Position numbers and translations under genes: made by a program. Positions 28,049 to 35,432 of a DNA stretch of 64,000 nt are shown in pieces. Every line of letters begins with the position of its first letter. Position 1 is the first letter of the stretch. The notes below the pieces were generated by a model that was given only the letters and a program-made list of their open reading frames with translations, did no database searches and was not told the origin of the DNA. Where the stretch lies: assembly GCF_003368535.1 (NCBI RefSeq), contig NZ_QSLN01000006.1:23297-87296 (forward strand). Reading direction: 5' to 3'. This DNA is from Ammonifex thiophilus. Its GTDB lineage: Bacteria > Bacillota > Desulfotomaculia > Desulfotomaculales > Ammonificaceae.

Positions 28049-28092
28049 TCTATCTCTCCCTAAGTGTTCAAGCAGCCTTTGGCTCTATTTTA

Positions 28093-28392
28093 TCAGCAAC
28101 TGCTCGCGCGGGGAGAGGAAATGGTAAAGGTGCTCTCACCCCACCAGGTGGTCTCGTAGTCTATCACCGCTTCCTTCACGTAAGGGAGCAGGCTTTTGTC
28201 CACCACGAACTTGAGGGAAGAAACGGTGAAGACCGCATCGTTTTCCCCGGTCGACTCTTCCAGAGCCAATCCCAGCCGGGGACCGCCTCAGCCCAGCCCG
28301 GCCGAAAAGATGCGGATGTAGCCCTGCTCCAGACCGTGTTCCTGCAAAATGGCCTTCAGCCGCCTTTCCGCCTCCGCCGTGACTCGCAGCAT
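28093..28392 (-). CDS. HesB/IscA-like selenoprotein (in-frame UGA = selenocysteine at residue 35)
   Basis: The frame opens at ATG 28392, 5 nt after an AAGGAGGTG site, and reads 99 codons with a single in-frame TGA at 28290-28288. Context is IRIFSAGLG-U-GGPRLGLALEES. In ordinary family members this position is Cys (a GxG-C-GGP-type loop), so the UGA replaces the conserved Cys of the HesB/IscA fold; HesB-like selenoproteins are known in Gram-positive anaerobes. The downstream half (AVFTVSSLKFVVDKSLLPYV and VIDYET) continues the family pattern, so the gene is not truncated. A SECIS-like hairpin follows the UGA. The protein ends SSC followed by TGA TAA. Standard gene callers would miss or truncate it. 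Confidence 0.85.
28244..28282 (-). promoter_or_regulatory. Bacterial SECIS-like hairpin for UGA at 28290
   Basis: Five nt after the UGA, TCCCCGG pairs with CCGGGGA (7 bp). Inside, CTCT-GGA-AGAG forms an apical mini-stem whose GGA loop lies 27-29 nt after the UGA. Distance and the G-containing tip match what SelB recognises in bacterial SECIS elements. It is entirely within the coding sequence. Confidence 0.7.
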
Positions 28393-28420
28393 TTTTACAC
28401 CTCCTTATAGGTGTATAGGT

Positions 28421-28450
28421 ATAATAGGTCTGGGGATATCTCGTTGTCAA
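28421..28450 (-). promoter_or_regulatory. Promoter of the HesB-like selenoprotein gene with three ATAGGT direct repeats
   Basis: On the minus strand a perfect TTGACA (28450-28445), an 18-nt spacer and TATTAT (28426-28421). On the plus strand the hexamer ATAGGT occurs at 28407, 28415 and 28424, that is every 8-9 nt across the -10 box and the 5' leader. The spacing on one DNA face suggests a regulator binding site. Confidence 0.7.
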
Positions 28451-28470
28451 CCCCTAGATGTAGAGGGTAG
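28449..28470. promoter_or_regulatory. Possible CsoR-type operator
   Basis: AACCCCTAGATGTAGAGGGT is an imperfect inverted repeat (ACCCCT against AGAGGGT) between the two divergent promoters. CsoR-family operators are pseudo-palindromes of C-runs and G-runs like this one. The similarity is loose. Confidence 0.35.
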
Positions 28471-28486
28471 CCGAGTATTTCCAGGC

Positions 28487-28515
28487 TTGACAGGGCTTCG
28501 CGGCTCCGGTAAGCT
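28487..28515 (+). promoter_or_regulatory. Candidate promoter of the CsoR-like gene
   Basis: TTGACA followed by 17 nt and TAAGCT, about 60 nt before the start codon. The -35 is perfect, the -10 is weak; a TAAAAT five bases further on is an alternative. Confidence 0.5.
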
Positions 28516-28577
28516 AAAATTAAGATTACGCCTTCGGGTTCGGGTATAAACCGGGTTGGAAGAAATGGGGCGATAAC

Positions 28578-28859
28578 ATGACCAACCTGCCGGATGAGGG
28601 GCGTCTGGCGATAATCAACCGCCTCCGGCGGATAGAGGGTCAGGTAAGGGGAGTCTGCCGGATGGTGGAGGAAGACCAGGACTGCGAGAAGATTCTGGAC
28701 CAGTTCAAAGCGCTGGAAGTAGCGGTGAGGAACTGCCGGCGGGCAGTAATTGGATACTACATGGTTCGCTGCGTCAGGGAAAGGTTCCAGTGCTCGGAAG
28801 AAATGATTAGCTTTCTCAAGCAGCGGTTAAGCGGTATTCTCGACACCCCCTTGCCGTGA
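28578..28859 (+). CDS. CsoR/RcnR-family repressor with Cys36-Tyr61-Cys65 (CstR-like?)
   Basis: A 93-residue all-helical DUF156 repressor. It has the family start (RLRRIEGQVRGVCRMVEE), Cys36 in EEDQDCEKIL and Cys65 in YMVRCVRE. In copper-sensing CsoR the ligand set is Cys36-His61-Cys65; here residue 61 is Tyr, so copper sensing is doubtful. Persulfide-sensing CstR proteins keep the two Cys and lack the His, so a sulfur-responsive role is plausible. It is divergent from the HesB-like gene and overlaps the Rad50-like C-terminal gene by 33 nt tail to tail. Confidence 0.88.
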   Translation: MTNLPDEGRLAIINRLRRIEGQVRGVCRMVEEDQDCEKILDQFKALEVAVRNCRRAVIGYYMVRCVRERFQCSEEMISFLKQRLSGILDTPLP

Positions 28860-29504
28860 GGAGAGGAGCCTAACCCTGCTCTCCCCCTGGGGCATCTCCA
28901 CCCGGTAAACCAGTTCCCCCGCTTCGGCCAAGCTGTCGGAGTGGGTGACTAAAAGTATCTGCCTACCAGTTTCCTGACTGAAGGTGCGCAACCATTCCCC
29001 CAGCTGACGGGCGTACTCTTCGCTCACGTGCTTGCCGGGTTCGTCCAAGACAAGTATTCCCGGCAGGCGGCTGTGCTCCAAGAGGGCGCTGCGCAAGCTC
29101 AAAGAAATCACATCCACCACCCCACCCCCCCGCGCCTCGGTAGGCTCGGTCTTCACCGGCTGTGTGCCCCCGTAAGTGCTGATGACGAAAAAGTCGGCTT
29201 CTTGTTGCTCCCGGCGAGTAGCAAGCTCTATGGCGAAGCTTATCTCGGGACCGAAAACGGCCTGCAAAGCCGAGGTGACCGCTTTTTCCAAAGCTTTACG
29301 CGCGTGCTCATAGGCTGAGTTAGCCGCCAGCAAAAAAATCTCCCTCGCCCGGCCTAGAACCTCTTCTTTCTCCCGGCAGGCCGCAAGCTCTCTCTTCTTT
29401 TCCTCCAGTTCCTGTTTGAGCCTGTCAAACTCCCAGCGCCTGCGGGCCACGTACTCTTCGAAGAGGGCGAGTCCCTCCTTAATCCTCTCGTCCACGCCGC
29501 TCAT
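28827..29504 (-). CDS. Rad50/SbcC-like ATPase, C-terminal lobe (third part of a split gene)
   Basis: A 225-residue protein: N-terminal coiled coil (~residues 5-70), then the second ABC-ATPase lobe with a signature-like ARGGGVVDVISLSLRSALL, Walker B GILVLDEPGKHVSEEYAR and a switch His in LVTHSDSL. It lacks Walker A and so needs the N-terminal partner encoded at 29753-31090. Start overlaps the preceding 96-aa gene by 26 nt. Confidence 0.8.
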   Translation of the reverse strand: MSGVDERIKEGLALFEEYVARRRWEFDRLKQELEEKKRELAACREKEEVLGRAREIFLLAANSAYEHARKALEKAVTSALQAVFGPEISFAIELATRREQQEADFFVISTYGGTQPVKTEPTEARGGGVVDVISLSLRSALLEHSRLPGILVLDEPGKHVSEEYARQLGEWLRTFSQETGRQILLVTHSDSLAEAGELVYRVEMPQGESRVRLLSSRQGGVENTA

Positions 29505-29769
29505 TCCCCCCCGCCGAATATTTCTCGATAAGATCCCAGGGGATGAGTTCTCGCGCCTCAGCTATGGCTCGGGCTATCTCCTTCTCCAGCCGGGCGAGTT
29601 CCTCTTCGAGCCTTTCCGGCTCCACCCCCAGGCGGCGAATTTCGTTCTCTATCTCCTGGAGTTGGTTTTCCAGAAGCTCTTTACGGGCCAGGGCTTGCTC
29701 GCGCAGCCGCTTGGCCAGCTCGATCCCCTGCCTTATTTTAGCGATCTCCTTTTCAAAGTCGTTTCCCAA
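29479..29769 (-). CDS. Coiled-coil middle piece of the split Rad50-like protein
   Basis: A 96-residue protein that is almost entirely heptad-like Glu/Leu/Arg/Lys helix (RKELLENQLQEIENEIRRLG). It overlaps the upstream gene by 17 nt and the downstream gene by 26 nt. It sits exactly where the distal coiled coil of a single-chain Rad50 would be, so it may bridge the two ATPase halves. No catalytic motif. Confidence 0.65.
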   Translation of the reverse strand: MGNDFEKEIAKIRQGIELAKRLREQALARKELLENQLQEIENEIRRLGVEPERLEEELARLEKEIARAIAEARELIPWDLIEKYSAGGNERRGRED

Positions 29770-31090
29770 GGACTATCCCCATCCTTTCCAGTTCTTGCCG
29801 CCAGATTTTCTCCACGTGCTCCGGTGTGAGATCGGTGCCACAGAGCGGGCAGCGCTGGAGAGAAGTCAGGGCTTGCCGATACTTTTCCGCTTCCGAGCTT
29901 AGCACCTCTTCCTGCTGCCGCACCTTCTGCACCTCCCGGGTCAGCTCCACGGCCCGGTTCTCCCTCTCGCGCCGGCAGCGCGCCAATTCGCGGTAAAGAC
30001 CCAGGGCCGCATCGGCCCGGCAAAGGACTTCCTCCGCTTCCGCCAGGCGGCGGAGCCGGGAAAGTACCTGGAGCTCAAGTTTTTTCAAGTAATCCAGCCT
30101 TTTCTGCTGCTCGCTCCGGTGGCGGCTCAAAACAACGAACTTCTCCCCTAACTTACCCAACTCTTCCCCCCGCTCCTCGACGAAAGGAAGCCGGGAGAGG
30201 CCGCGAAGTATCTCCTCCTCCCGAGCCAGGGCAGCCGAGGCGCGCTGGCGTGCTTCAGCCGCGCGGAAAAGCTCTCCGTATCTCTTCCTCAGTTCCTCAA
30301 GCTGGGAAAGCCGGGATTCCAGAAGCTCCCCGGAAGGAAGTCGGGCCAAAGCTTCCGCGAGGAAAGCCGCTTCTTGTCGCAGCCGCTCCCTCTTCTCCTT
30401 CAGGCATAAAAGCTCCCCCCGCTTTTCTTCCGCCTTGAGCACACCGTTCACCAACTCGCGAACCCTCTTCAGCCTTTCCTCCAGCCGCGGAAGCTCCTCC
30501 TGTAAAGGGGAAATTTCCTTGCGAAGAGCGGCAACGGACTCTTCCAGGGTCTTTATCCGGCCTTGCCACTGAGACTGCTCCCGTAAGGCCATTTTGGCCG
30601 CCCGCTGGAAAAGCTCGGCCCCCGCTATTTGCCCTATCACCTGCGCCCGCACGCTGGGGCTCTCCCGCAGAAGAAAAGGGGGATCAAGCTGGTGAGCTAG
30701 GTTTAGCTCCAGCGACTGGTTGCCTATGGAGTAGGGTTTTATGCCGGTGAGCTCCTCAACCTCATTAGGAACACTTCGCCCGGGACTTTCCAGACGTAAG
30801 GTTTCCCCTCCGGGACGCTTTATGCAGTAGCGGTTGCTCCTTCCTTCCCGCTCGCGCTCAATCACAGTCCCATCTTCCAGCTCCACGGCCACCCGGCAGT
30901 GGTGGCTACCTGCCCGCACCAGGCCCTCCCCCTGAGGGCGGTTATAGAAGAGCCAGCGCAGGGCTCGCACCACCGCCGACTTACCCCGGTCTGATTCCCC
31001 CACCAGCACGGTAACGGTGGGGGAAAGCTCGATCTCCGTATAGCGGTGCGATTGGAAGTTTTCCAGGATTATCCGCCTAACCTTAGGCAT
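29753..31090 (-). CDS. Rad50/SbcC-like ATPase, N-terminal lobe with zinc-hook motif
   Basis: A 445-residue protein beginning RRIILENFQSHRYTEIEL with Walker A GESDRGKS at residues 31-38 and a Q-loop-like GIKPYSIGNQSLELN region. A long coiled coil follows and ends in a Cys pair QRCPLCGTDL (Cys ~414 and ~417), the Rad50 zinc-hook type. The protein then stops 28 residues later instead of returning through the second coil. Start overlaps the Mre11-like stop by 8 nt. Functions with the Mre11-like nuclease in DNA-end processing. Confidence 0.85.
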   Translation of the reverse strand: MPKVRRIILENFQSHRYTEIELSPTVTVLVGESDRGKSAVVRALRWLFYNRPQGEGLVRAGSHHCRVAVELEDGTVIEREREGRSNRYCIKRPGGETLRLESPGRSVPNEVEELTGIKPYSIGNQSLELNLAHQLDPPFLLRESPSVRAQVIGQIAGAELFQRAAKMALREQSQWQGRIKTLEESVAALRKEISPLQEELPRLEERLKRVRELVNGVLKAEEKRGELLCLKEKRERLRQEAAFLAEALARLPSGELLESRLSQLEELRKRYGELFRAAEARQRASAALAREEEILRGLSRLPFVEERGEELGKLGEKFVVLSRHRSEQQKRLDYLKKLELQVLSRLRRLAEAEEVLCRADAALGLYRELARCRRERENRAVELTREVQKVRQQEEVLSSEAEKYRQALTSLQRCPLCGTDLTPEHVEKIWRQELERMGIVLGKRL

Positions 31091-32075
31091 TTTCCCCCAC
31101 CTCGGCCTGGACCTGAGACCATATCCGGTAAACTTCCCGCCTTACCTCTTCAAAGCCGGAGATTTCCTTCTTCTCTGCCAGGACGCGTTCCAGGATGATG
31201 TCGGGGGTGGTCGTGGGCTCCCCTTCCCCCTTGCTCAGGGCTCGGAGCTGGGCCAAGAATTCCTCCCGTTTCCTGGCCCGAAAGGCGGCCTCTTCAATAG
31301 CCTGCCGGTCGAGCACCTCCGCTCCCGGTAGGGCGCTTTTCAGGGGAATGTGCTCGTGCCACAGTCTCCCTTCCACATGGATGAGCACCACTTTGGGAAT
31401 GCGGTTGAGCTCCGCCGGGCTGGCCGAGAGGCGCACCAGGGCCCCGGGGTTGATGAACCACTTGCCCTCCCGGCAAACATCCGGGTAGCCCAGGTGGTAG
31501 TGGCCGCAGAGGGTGTAGTCCGCCTCGGTACGGGGAGCTACCTCGTCGACGAGGGTGTACTTTATGACTGTCCCCTGGGGTCGGTCGATGAGCGCCCCGT
31601 GGCACACATGCAAAGCCACATCACAGTCTCCCTTCTTCACGATGTAGTCCGCCTTGTCCCCTTCGTCGATGGCGTAGTGGTAAGGAGCTCCGGTCACCTT
31701 GACCCTCACCCCCTTTTCCTCGAAGTAAACGGGGGCGGAGGAAAGCAGCCGCACCTGCCCTATGCGGGCCAGAAAGCCCAACAGCGTGCGCGAGAGGGTA
31801 CCCGGGTTCTGCCCGTGCAGATCGTGGTTGCCCGGCACCACCAGCAAAGGGGCAGGCAACCTGGTCAAGATGGCCAAAAATTCACCCATGGCACTCAAGC
31901 CGGGCAACGGCGCATCGAAGAAGTCCCCTCCGTGCAGGACCGCCGTGACTTCCAGCTCCTCCGCTAGCCGCACCACTTCTTCGAGCTTAGCCTTTAAGGT
32001 GGCTACGAAGTCGTCCTTGCGGTTGGCCGGGTTTACCCCGCGCAGATGGGTATCGGTAAGGAAAAGGAAGCGCAA
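31083..32075 (-). CDS. Mre11/SbcD-like DNA double-strand break nuclease
   Basis: Calcineurin-type Mn-dependent nuclease. All phosphoesterase motifs are visible in order: DTHLRG, GGDFFDAP, GNHDLHG, VCHGAL and CGHYHLGYP. The C-terminal ~80 residues, including RARKREEFLAQLRALSK, would bind the Rad50-like coiled coil. 330 aa. It lies between HerA and the split Rad50-like genes. Confidence 0.9.
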   Translation of the reverse strand: MRFLFLTDTHLRGVNPANRKDDFVATLKAKLEEVVRLAEELEVTAVLHGGDFFDAPLPGLSAMGEFLAILTRLPAPLLVVPGNHDLHGQNPGTLSRTLLGFLARIGQVRLLSSAPVYFEEKGVRVKVTGAPYHYAIDEGDKADYIVKKGDCDVALHVCHGALIDRPQGTVIKYTLVDEVAPRTEADYTLCGHYHLGYPDVCREGKWFINPGALVRLSASPAELNRIPKVVLIHVEGRLWHEHIPLKSALPGAEVLDRQAIEEAAFRARKREEFLAQLRALSKGEGEPTTTPDIILERVLAEKKEISGFEEVRREVYRIWSQVQAEVGENA

Positions 32076-32093
32076 TAATGTTCCCCTCCCGCT

Positions 32094-34025
32094 TCAGGCC
32101 AGCGTCCAGCGGTAGCCGCCGAAGGCCAGGCTTGTAGTTGCCTTAAGCTTGCCCGTTTCGGACCAGCGCTTAAGCGCCTGGCGTAGCTCGGCCTCGCTTA
32201 CTCGGCGATGTAGCCGCCGCTCGCATTCTTGCAGACACTGGGTGAGATCCATCTCCCTTATGTAGCCGCCACGCCTCTCAATGAACTCTCGCACCACCGG
32301 CCAGAGATCTTCCCCTTGCTTCTGTCGGTACTCCCGCCACTCGGTGAAGGGGTCCTCGGCGTGAGGGCTACGGGTCCAACTGGCCCGCACCGTGATGGGA
32401 ACAGTCCTCTGCACAATGGCCGAGGAGACAAAAGCGTTGCCCGAAGAAAGATAAGGCAGGCGGGCAATTTCCCCCGGACCCAGGTCGGTTTCCCGCTTGA
32501 TAACGTCCAGGTCCTGGGCCCGCACGGTGCGGAGGATAAGCTTGGTGTTGAGCTGGGCGTTGACCGTGTCGTCGAGCAGAGAAGGGCGCTGGGTAGCCAG
32601 GATGAGGAAAACCCCGTATTTGCGGCCCTCCTGCGCTATCTCCCGGATTATGGAACGGGCAGGAGCGAAATCCCGCTCCCCGGTGACCTTGGGTACCAGA
32701 ACGTGCGCCTCGTCGGTCACCACGAAAAAAGGAGGAAAATAGGGAAAGGCCTTAACGCCGTACTGCTTGCCGTCCCGGTAGTCGCGACGCCGCCGGAAGA
32801 GCCGCCTCAAGGCGTAGGCGGCAAAGAGAATGAGCTTACGCGACTCTCCCCGCACTATGCACACTTTCCCCTGCTGCAAAGCCTCCTCGATGCCGGCGGT
32901 GCCCCGGGAGCCGAAAAGGCCGATGCGATGAAGGTAATTGAGGCGCCGCTGCACAGCCTGAGCTGTGCTTTCCCCTATGCCGGCGTCGCGGAAATCCTGG
33001 TAAACCTTCAGTTTGTCTCGGTACTCCGCCTGGCGCAGAGGATCGTCGGGAAAGCGCTCCTCCGCCGGATCCTTCCCCTCCTCCAGCTTCTTTAAATCCT
33101 GCTCGAAGCGGCGGGAGAAAGTGAGCCCCTCGATGAGATAATTCAGACGCGTGCGGTAAGTCTCCAGGCTGTCGCCCACTTGCCAAAGCACCGAAGCGGC
33201 GTGATCCATCTGCTCGGTCCAGCCCTCCATGGCCGCCTTGAGTAAGGTGACCAGCTCCCCTCGATCCAGGTCTTCAAAGCGCACGTCGGCATCCTGCCCT
33301 AACTGGAAAACAAGAGCGCGCGAGGCGAGCTCTTTCTGCCGGGAGAGGAAAGGCTCGGCGAAAACTAGAGGCTCGTCGAAACTGAGCTCAAAGTGGGGAT
33401 CGAAAACCAGGGTAGGAATCTCTTGGTACATGAGCTCTTCCAGCAGCACCCGCAGGGCAAAGGACTTGCCCGAGCCCGAGCCGCCAAAAATGCCCACATG
33501 AGGGTACTGGGAGAACTTGGACCAGGGGAGAAAGAAAGGAACGCCGGGCATGAGCTCAGCCCTATCTTCCCCCGGCAGGTAACGGAAAACCAGTTCCTTC
33601 AGCTCCTCCGGCAGCTCAAACTCTTCCGTCCCCCGCACCACGCCGAGCAGGGCGCCCGCCTTCTGCCAGTCCTCCGGCAGGAGGTGCGGGCGCACCTCCT
33701 CGAAGGTAGCCGGCCGTACTTTAGCCCCCACTTCCAGCGGGTGGCTCAACTCCTCCACCACCCGCACCTCGGCCAAGTAGAAGGTCTCGTGCGCCGGGTC
33801 GTAGCCCAGCGCCTGGAGCGTACCCAGAGTAGCCTCATCGATGAGGCCGGGGTGAGCGGCGTGGGCCGCCTCGGGTAGGAGCGGGTTGACGGCGTAGGTG
33901 CCCACCACCTCCACCAGCACCCCTCCCGGGTTACCCTCCACCACCAGGTACTCGTTTACCCGGAAAGGGCGCTCTCGCGTGGCCACCTTCCCCTCCACCT
34001 GACTGGTGATACCCACCAGACGCAT
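32094..34025 (-). CDS. herA: HerA-like hexameric DNA translocase
   Basis: FtsK/HerA-family ATPase of archaeal type that drives DNA through the NurA nuclease during end resection. An N-terminal beta-barrel (HAS-barrel-like, residues ~1-120) precedes Walker A FGGSGSGKSFALR; Walker B with acid is VVTDEAHVLVP; the arginine-finger region follows (ILATQRPSLLDDTVNAQL). 643 aa, slightly longer than archaeal HerA, with a helical insertion in the centre and a winged-helix-like tail (CLQECERRLHRRVSEAELRQ). Confidence 0.87.
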   Translation of the reverse strand: MRLVGITSQVEGKVATRERPFRVNEYLVVEGNPGGVLVEVVGTYAVNPLLPEAAHAAHPGLIDEATLGTLQALGYDPAHETFYLAEVRVVEELSHPLEVGAKVRPATFEEVRPHLLPEDWQKAGALLGVVRGTEEFELPEELKELVFRYLPGEDRAELMPGVPFFLPWSKFSQYPHVGIFGGSGSGKSFALRVLLEELMYQEIPTLVFDPHFELSFDEPLVFAEPFLSRQKELASRALVFQLGQDADVRFEDLDRGELVTLLKAAMEGWTEQMDHAASVLWQVGDSLETYRTRLNYLIEGLTFSRRFEQDLKKLEEGKDPAEERFPDDPLRQAEYRDKLKVYQDFRDAGIGESTAQAVQRRLNYLHRIGLFGSRGTAGIEEALQQGKVCIVRGESRKLILFAAYALRRLFRRRRDYRDGKQYGVKAFPYFPPFFVVTDEAHVLVPKVTGERDFAPARSIIREIAQEGRKYGVFLILATQRPSLLDDTVNAQLNTKLILRTVRAQDLDVIKRETDLGPGEIARLPYLSSGNAFVSSAIVQRTVPITVRASWTRSPHAEDPFTEWREYRQKQGEDLWPVVREFIERRGGYIREMDLTQCLQECERRLHRRVSEAELRQALKRWSETGKLKATTSLAFGGYRWTLA

Positions 34026-34049
34026 ACCTTCTCCAACCCCCGTGATTTT

Positions 34050-35006
34050 TTAGAAAGGGCGGCGGCGACGGTGCGAAGAGAGAAACACCTCCCGCAGCTC
34101 GGTCGGAACCGCCGCGGCCACCAAGCGCTCCACCTCGGTCCTGCTCAGGCGCACGTGGCGGTCGGCCAGATCGATGAGACTGGGTATTCCCCGGCCATCG
34201 GCCGGGGTAAGCGCCCGCAAGATTCCGAGTATCTCGGGGAGGAACTCCTCCTGCTCGGGCAGGAGATCAAAGGCCACCGGTTGGGGGTGATGACCGAAGC
34301 GGGCGAAAACCCGCAGGAAAGGCTTCCGCGCCTCCAACTCGAAAACCTCGCCCGGCGCCAGGCAGCCATAGAGCACCTCCCGATCGTGCAGCGCCGGGCC
34401 AGTAAAGGCCAGAGACTTGCCCAGCCTGCAGCTGGTTATCTCCTCTATCACTCCCACCAGCAGCACTCCCCGGTCCAGGGCTTGGCGGCGAAGCTCCTGA
34501 AAAAGCTCCTCCGCCCGATCTCTCAGGTGAACGAAACCTCCGTCGAGCATAACCAGCGCTCCCGGCAGGAGCTCTGCTACCCGCAAAGCCACCCGTAGCT
34601 CCAGAGCCGACATGCGCGCCTTTATTTGCTGCTCGGCCAGGTGATCGGACCAACCCTCCTCATCTCGCCCCTGCTCCTCTAGAGCACGCGCCACTTCCGG
34701 GTCGAGGGGTGAAAAAACTTCGTGCTCTACCAGCGGGGGCTCCAGACGGGGGAGGGCAAAAGCGGCAGCCTGCATAAGGACGAGAAAGTAGGGGTAGTGC
34801 GCACCTACCGTGCCCAGCGAGCCATCCACCGCCACCACCCGCCTTTGAGGGTGCAGGGGATCGACACGGTAAAACCTGCCTAACGCGCCCAGCCGGGAGC
34901 GGAGCTCGGAAGGAGAGGGGCGCTTGCAGAGCAGGTGGCGGCAGAGGGTAGCGAACTCGCGCAGCTTGATCACCGCCCCCTCGTTTCCCACGAGCAAGAG
35001 GTTCAC
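34050..35006 (-). CDS. nurA: NurA-like 5'-3' nuclease
   Basis: RNase H-fold nuclease paired with HerA. Catalytic-type acid motifs are VVAVDGSLGTVG near residue 60 and LVMLDGGFVHLRDRAEEL in the middle, with a further GVIEEITSC strand. 318 aa is near the archaeal norm. GTG start directly before the HerA gene, 24 nt apart. The pairing with HerA makes the call firm though the sequence is divergent. Confidence 0.82.
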   Translation of the reverse strand: MNLLLVGNEGAVIKLREFATLCRHLLCKRPSPSELRSRLGALGRFYRVDPLHPQRRVVAVDGSLGTVGAHYPYFLVLMQAAAFALPRLEPPLVEHEVFSPLDPEVARALEEQGRDEEGWSDHLAEQQIKARMSALELRVALRVAELLPGALVMLDGGFVHLRDRAEELFQELRRQALDRGVLLVGVIEEITSCRLGKSLAFTGPALHDREVLYGCLAPGEVFELEARKPFLRVFARFGHHPQPVAFDLLPEQEEFLPEILGILRALTPADGRGIPSLIDLADRHVRLSRTEVERLVAAAVPTELREVFLSSHRRRRPF

Positions 35007-35333
35007 CTACCTCTCCTGGCCGAAAATCTGGCGGGTCATGGTGACGATCCAGGACCAGTGCAGGTAGATGTGGACGATCACCAGGGCAACCAGTACCAGG
35101 GCCAGGTAGCGGTGAATATCGGCCCACTCGTGGCGGGTCAAGGAGAGGAAAACCTGCTCCTGGCCCCAGTGCCTCCCGTGCGGCCCCCCTCCCGAAGAGA
35201 AGGCCAGCCAGCGGACGAAGCCGGTAAACGCCATGCCAAGCCCGGTAAGGAAAAGCAAGGCGTCCACTAGGTAGTTAAGCTTGGGGCGGTTCAAAGTCTG
35301 CTTCACCCCCTTTATCTTTAAATAGTAACACAT
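35007..35333 (-). CDS. DUF4405 / cytochrome b561-like membrane protein
   Basis: About 108 residues with three hydrophobic segments and conserved His residues in RHEWADIHRYLALVLVALVIVHIYLHW, the DUF4405 pattern of small di-haem cytochrome b-like proteins. The His spacing would allow haem coordination. The start is uncertain: ATG at 35333 or a later codon. It abuts nurA with no gap, which is probably accidental rather than functional. Confidence 0.7.
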   Translation of the reverse strand: MCYYLKIKGVKQTLNRPKLNYLVDALLFLTGLGMAFTGFVRWLAFSSGGGPHGRHWGQEQVFLSLTRHEWADIHRYLALVLVALVIVHIYLHWSWIVTMTRQIFGQER

Positions 35334-35378
35334 TTCACCACCACAGGCGAGAAACATCGCCGCCCCGGTGCTAAAAGC

Positions 35379-35404
35379 TAAGGCCGGGAGTACTCCCGGC
35401 CTTA
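35379..35404 (-). terminator. Terminator after the LysM/NlpC gene
   Basis: A 13-bp self-complementary stem TAAGGCCGGGAGT/ACTCCCGGCCTTA, followed on the minus strand by GCUUUUAG. The U-run is short. Confidence 0.65.
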
Positions 35405-35432
35405 AGTTACCGCTTCGGTGTGCCGAAACCGG

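Noticed and set aside
28136..28450. A 104-codon minus-strand frame covering the HesB-like gene
   Set aside because: Its Gly/Arg-rich sequence has no family resemblance; the selenocysteine-containing frame offset from it explains this region.
29479..29769. Split Rad50 as two simple frameshifts
   Set aside because: Each downstream piece has its own ATG and overlap of the coupled-translation type, and both edges fall in coiled coil; I favour true split genes but keep this open.
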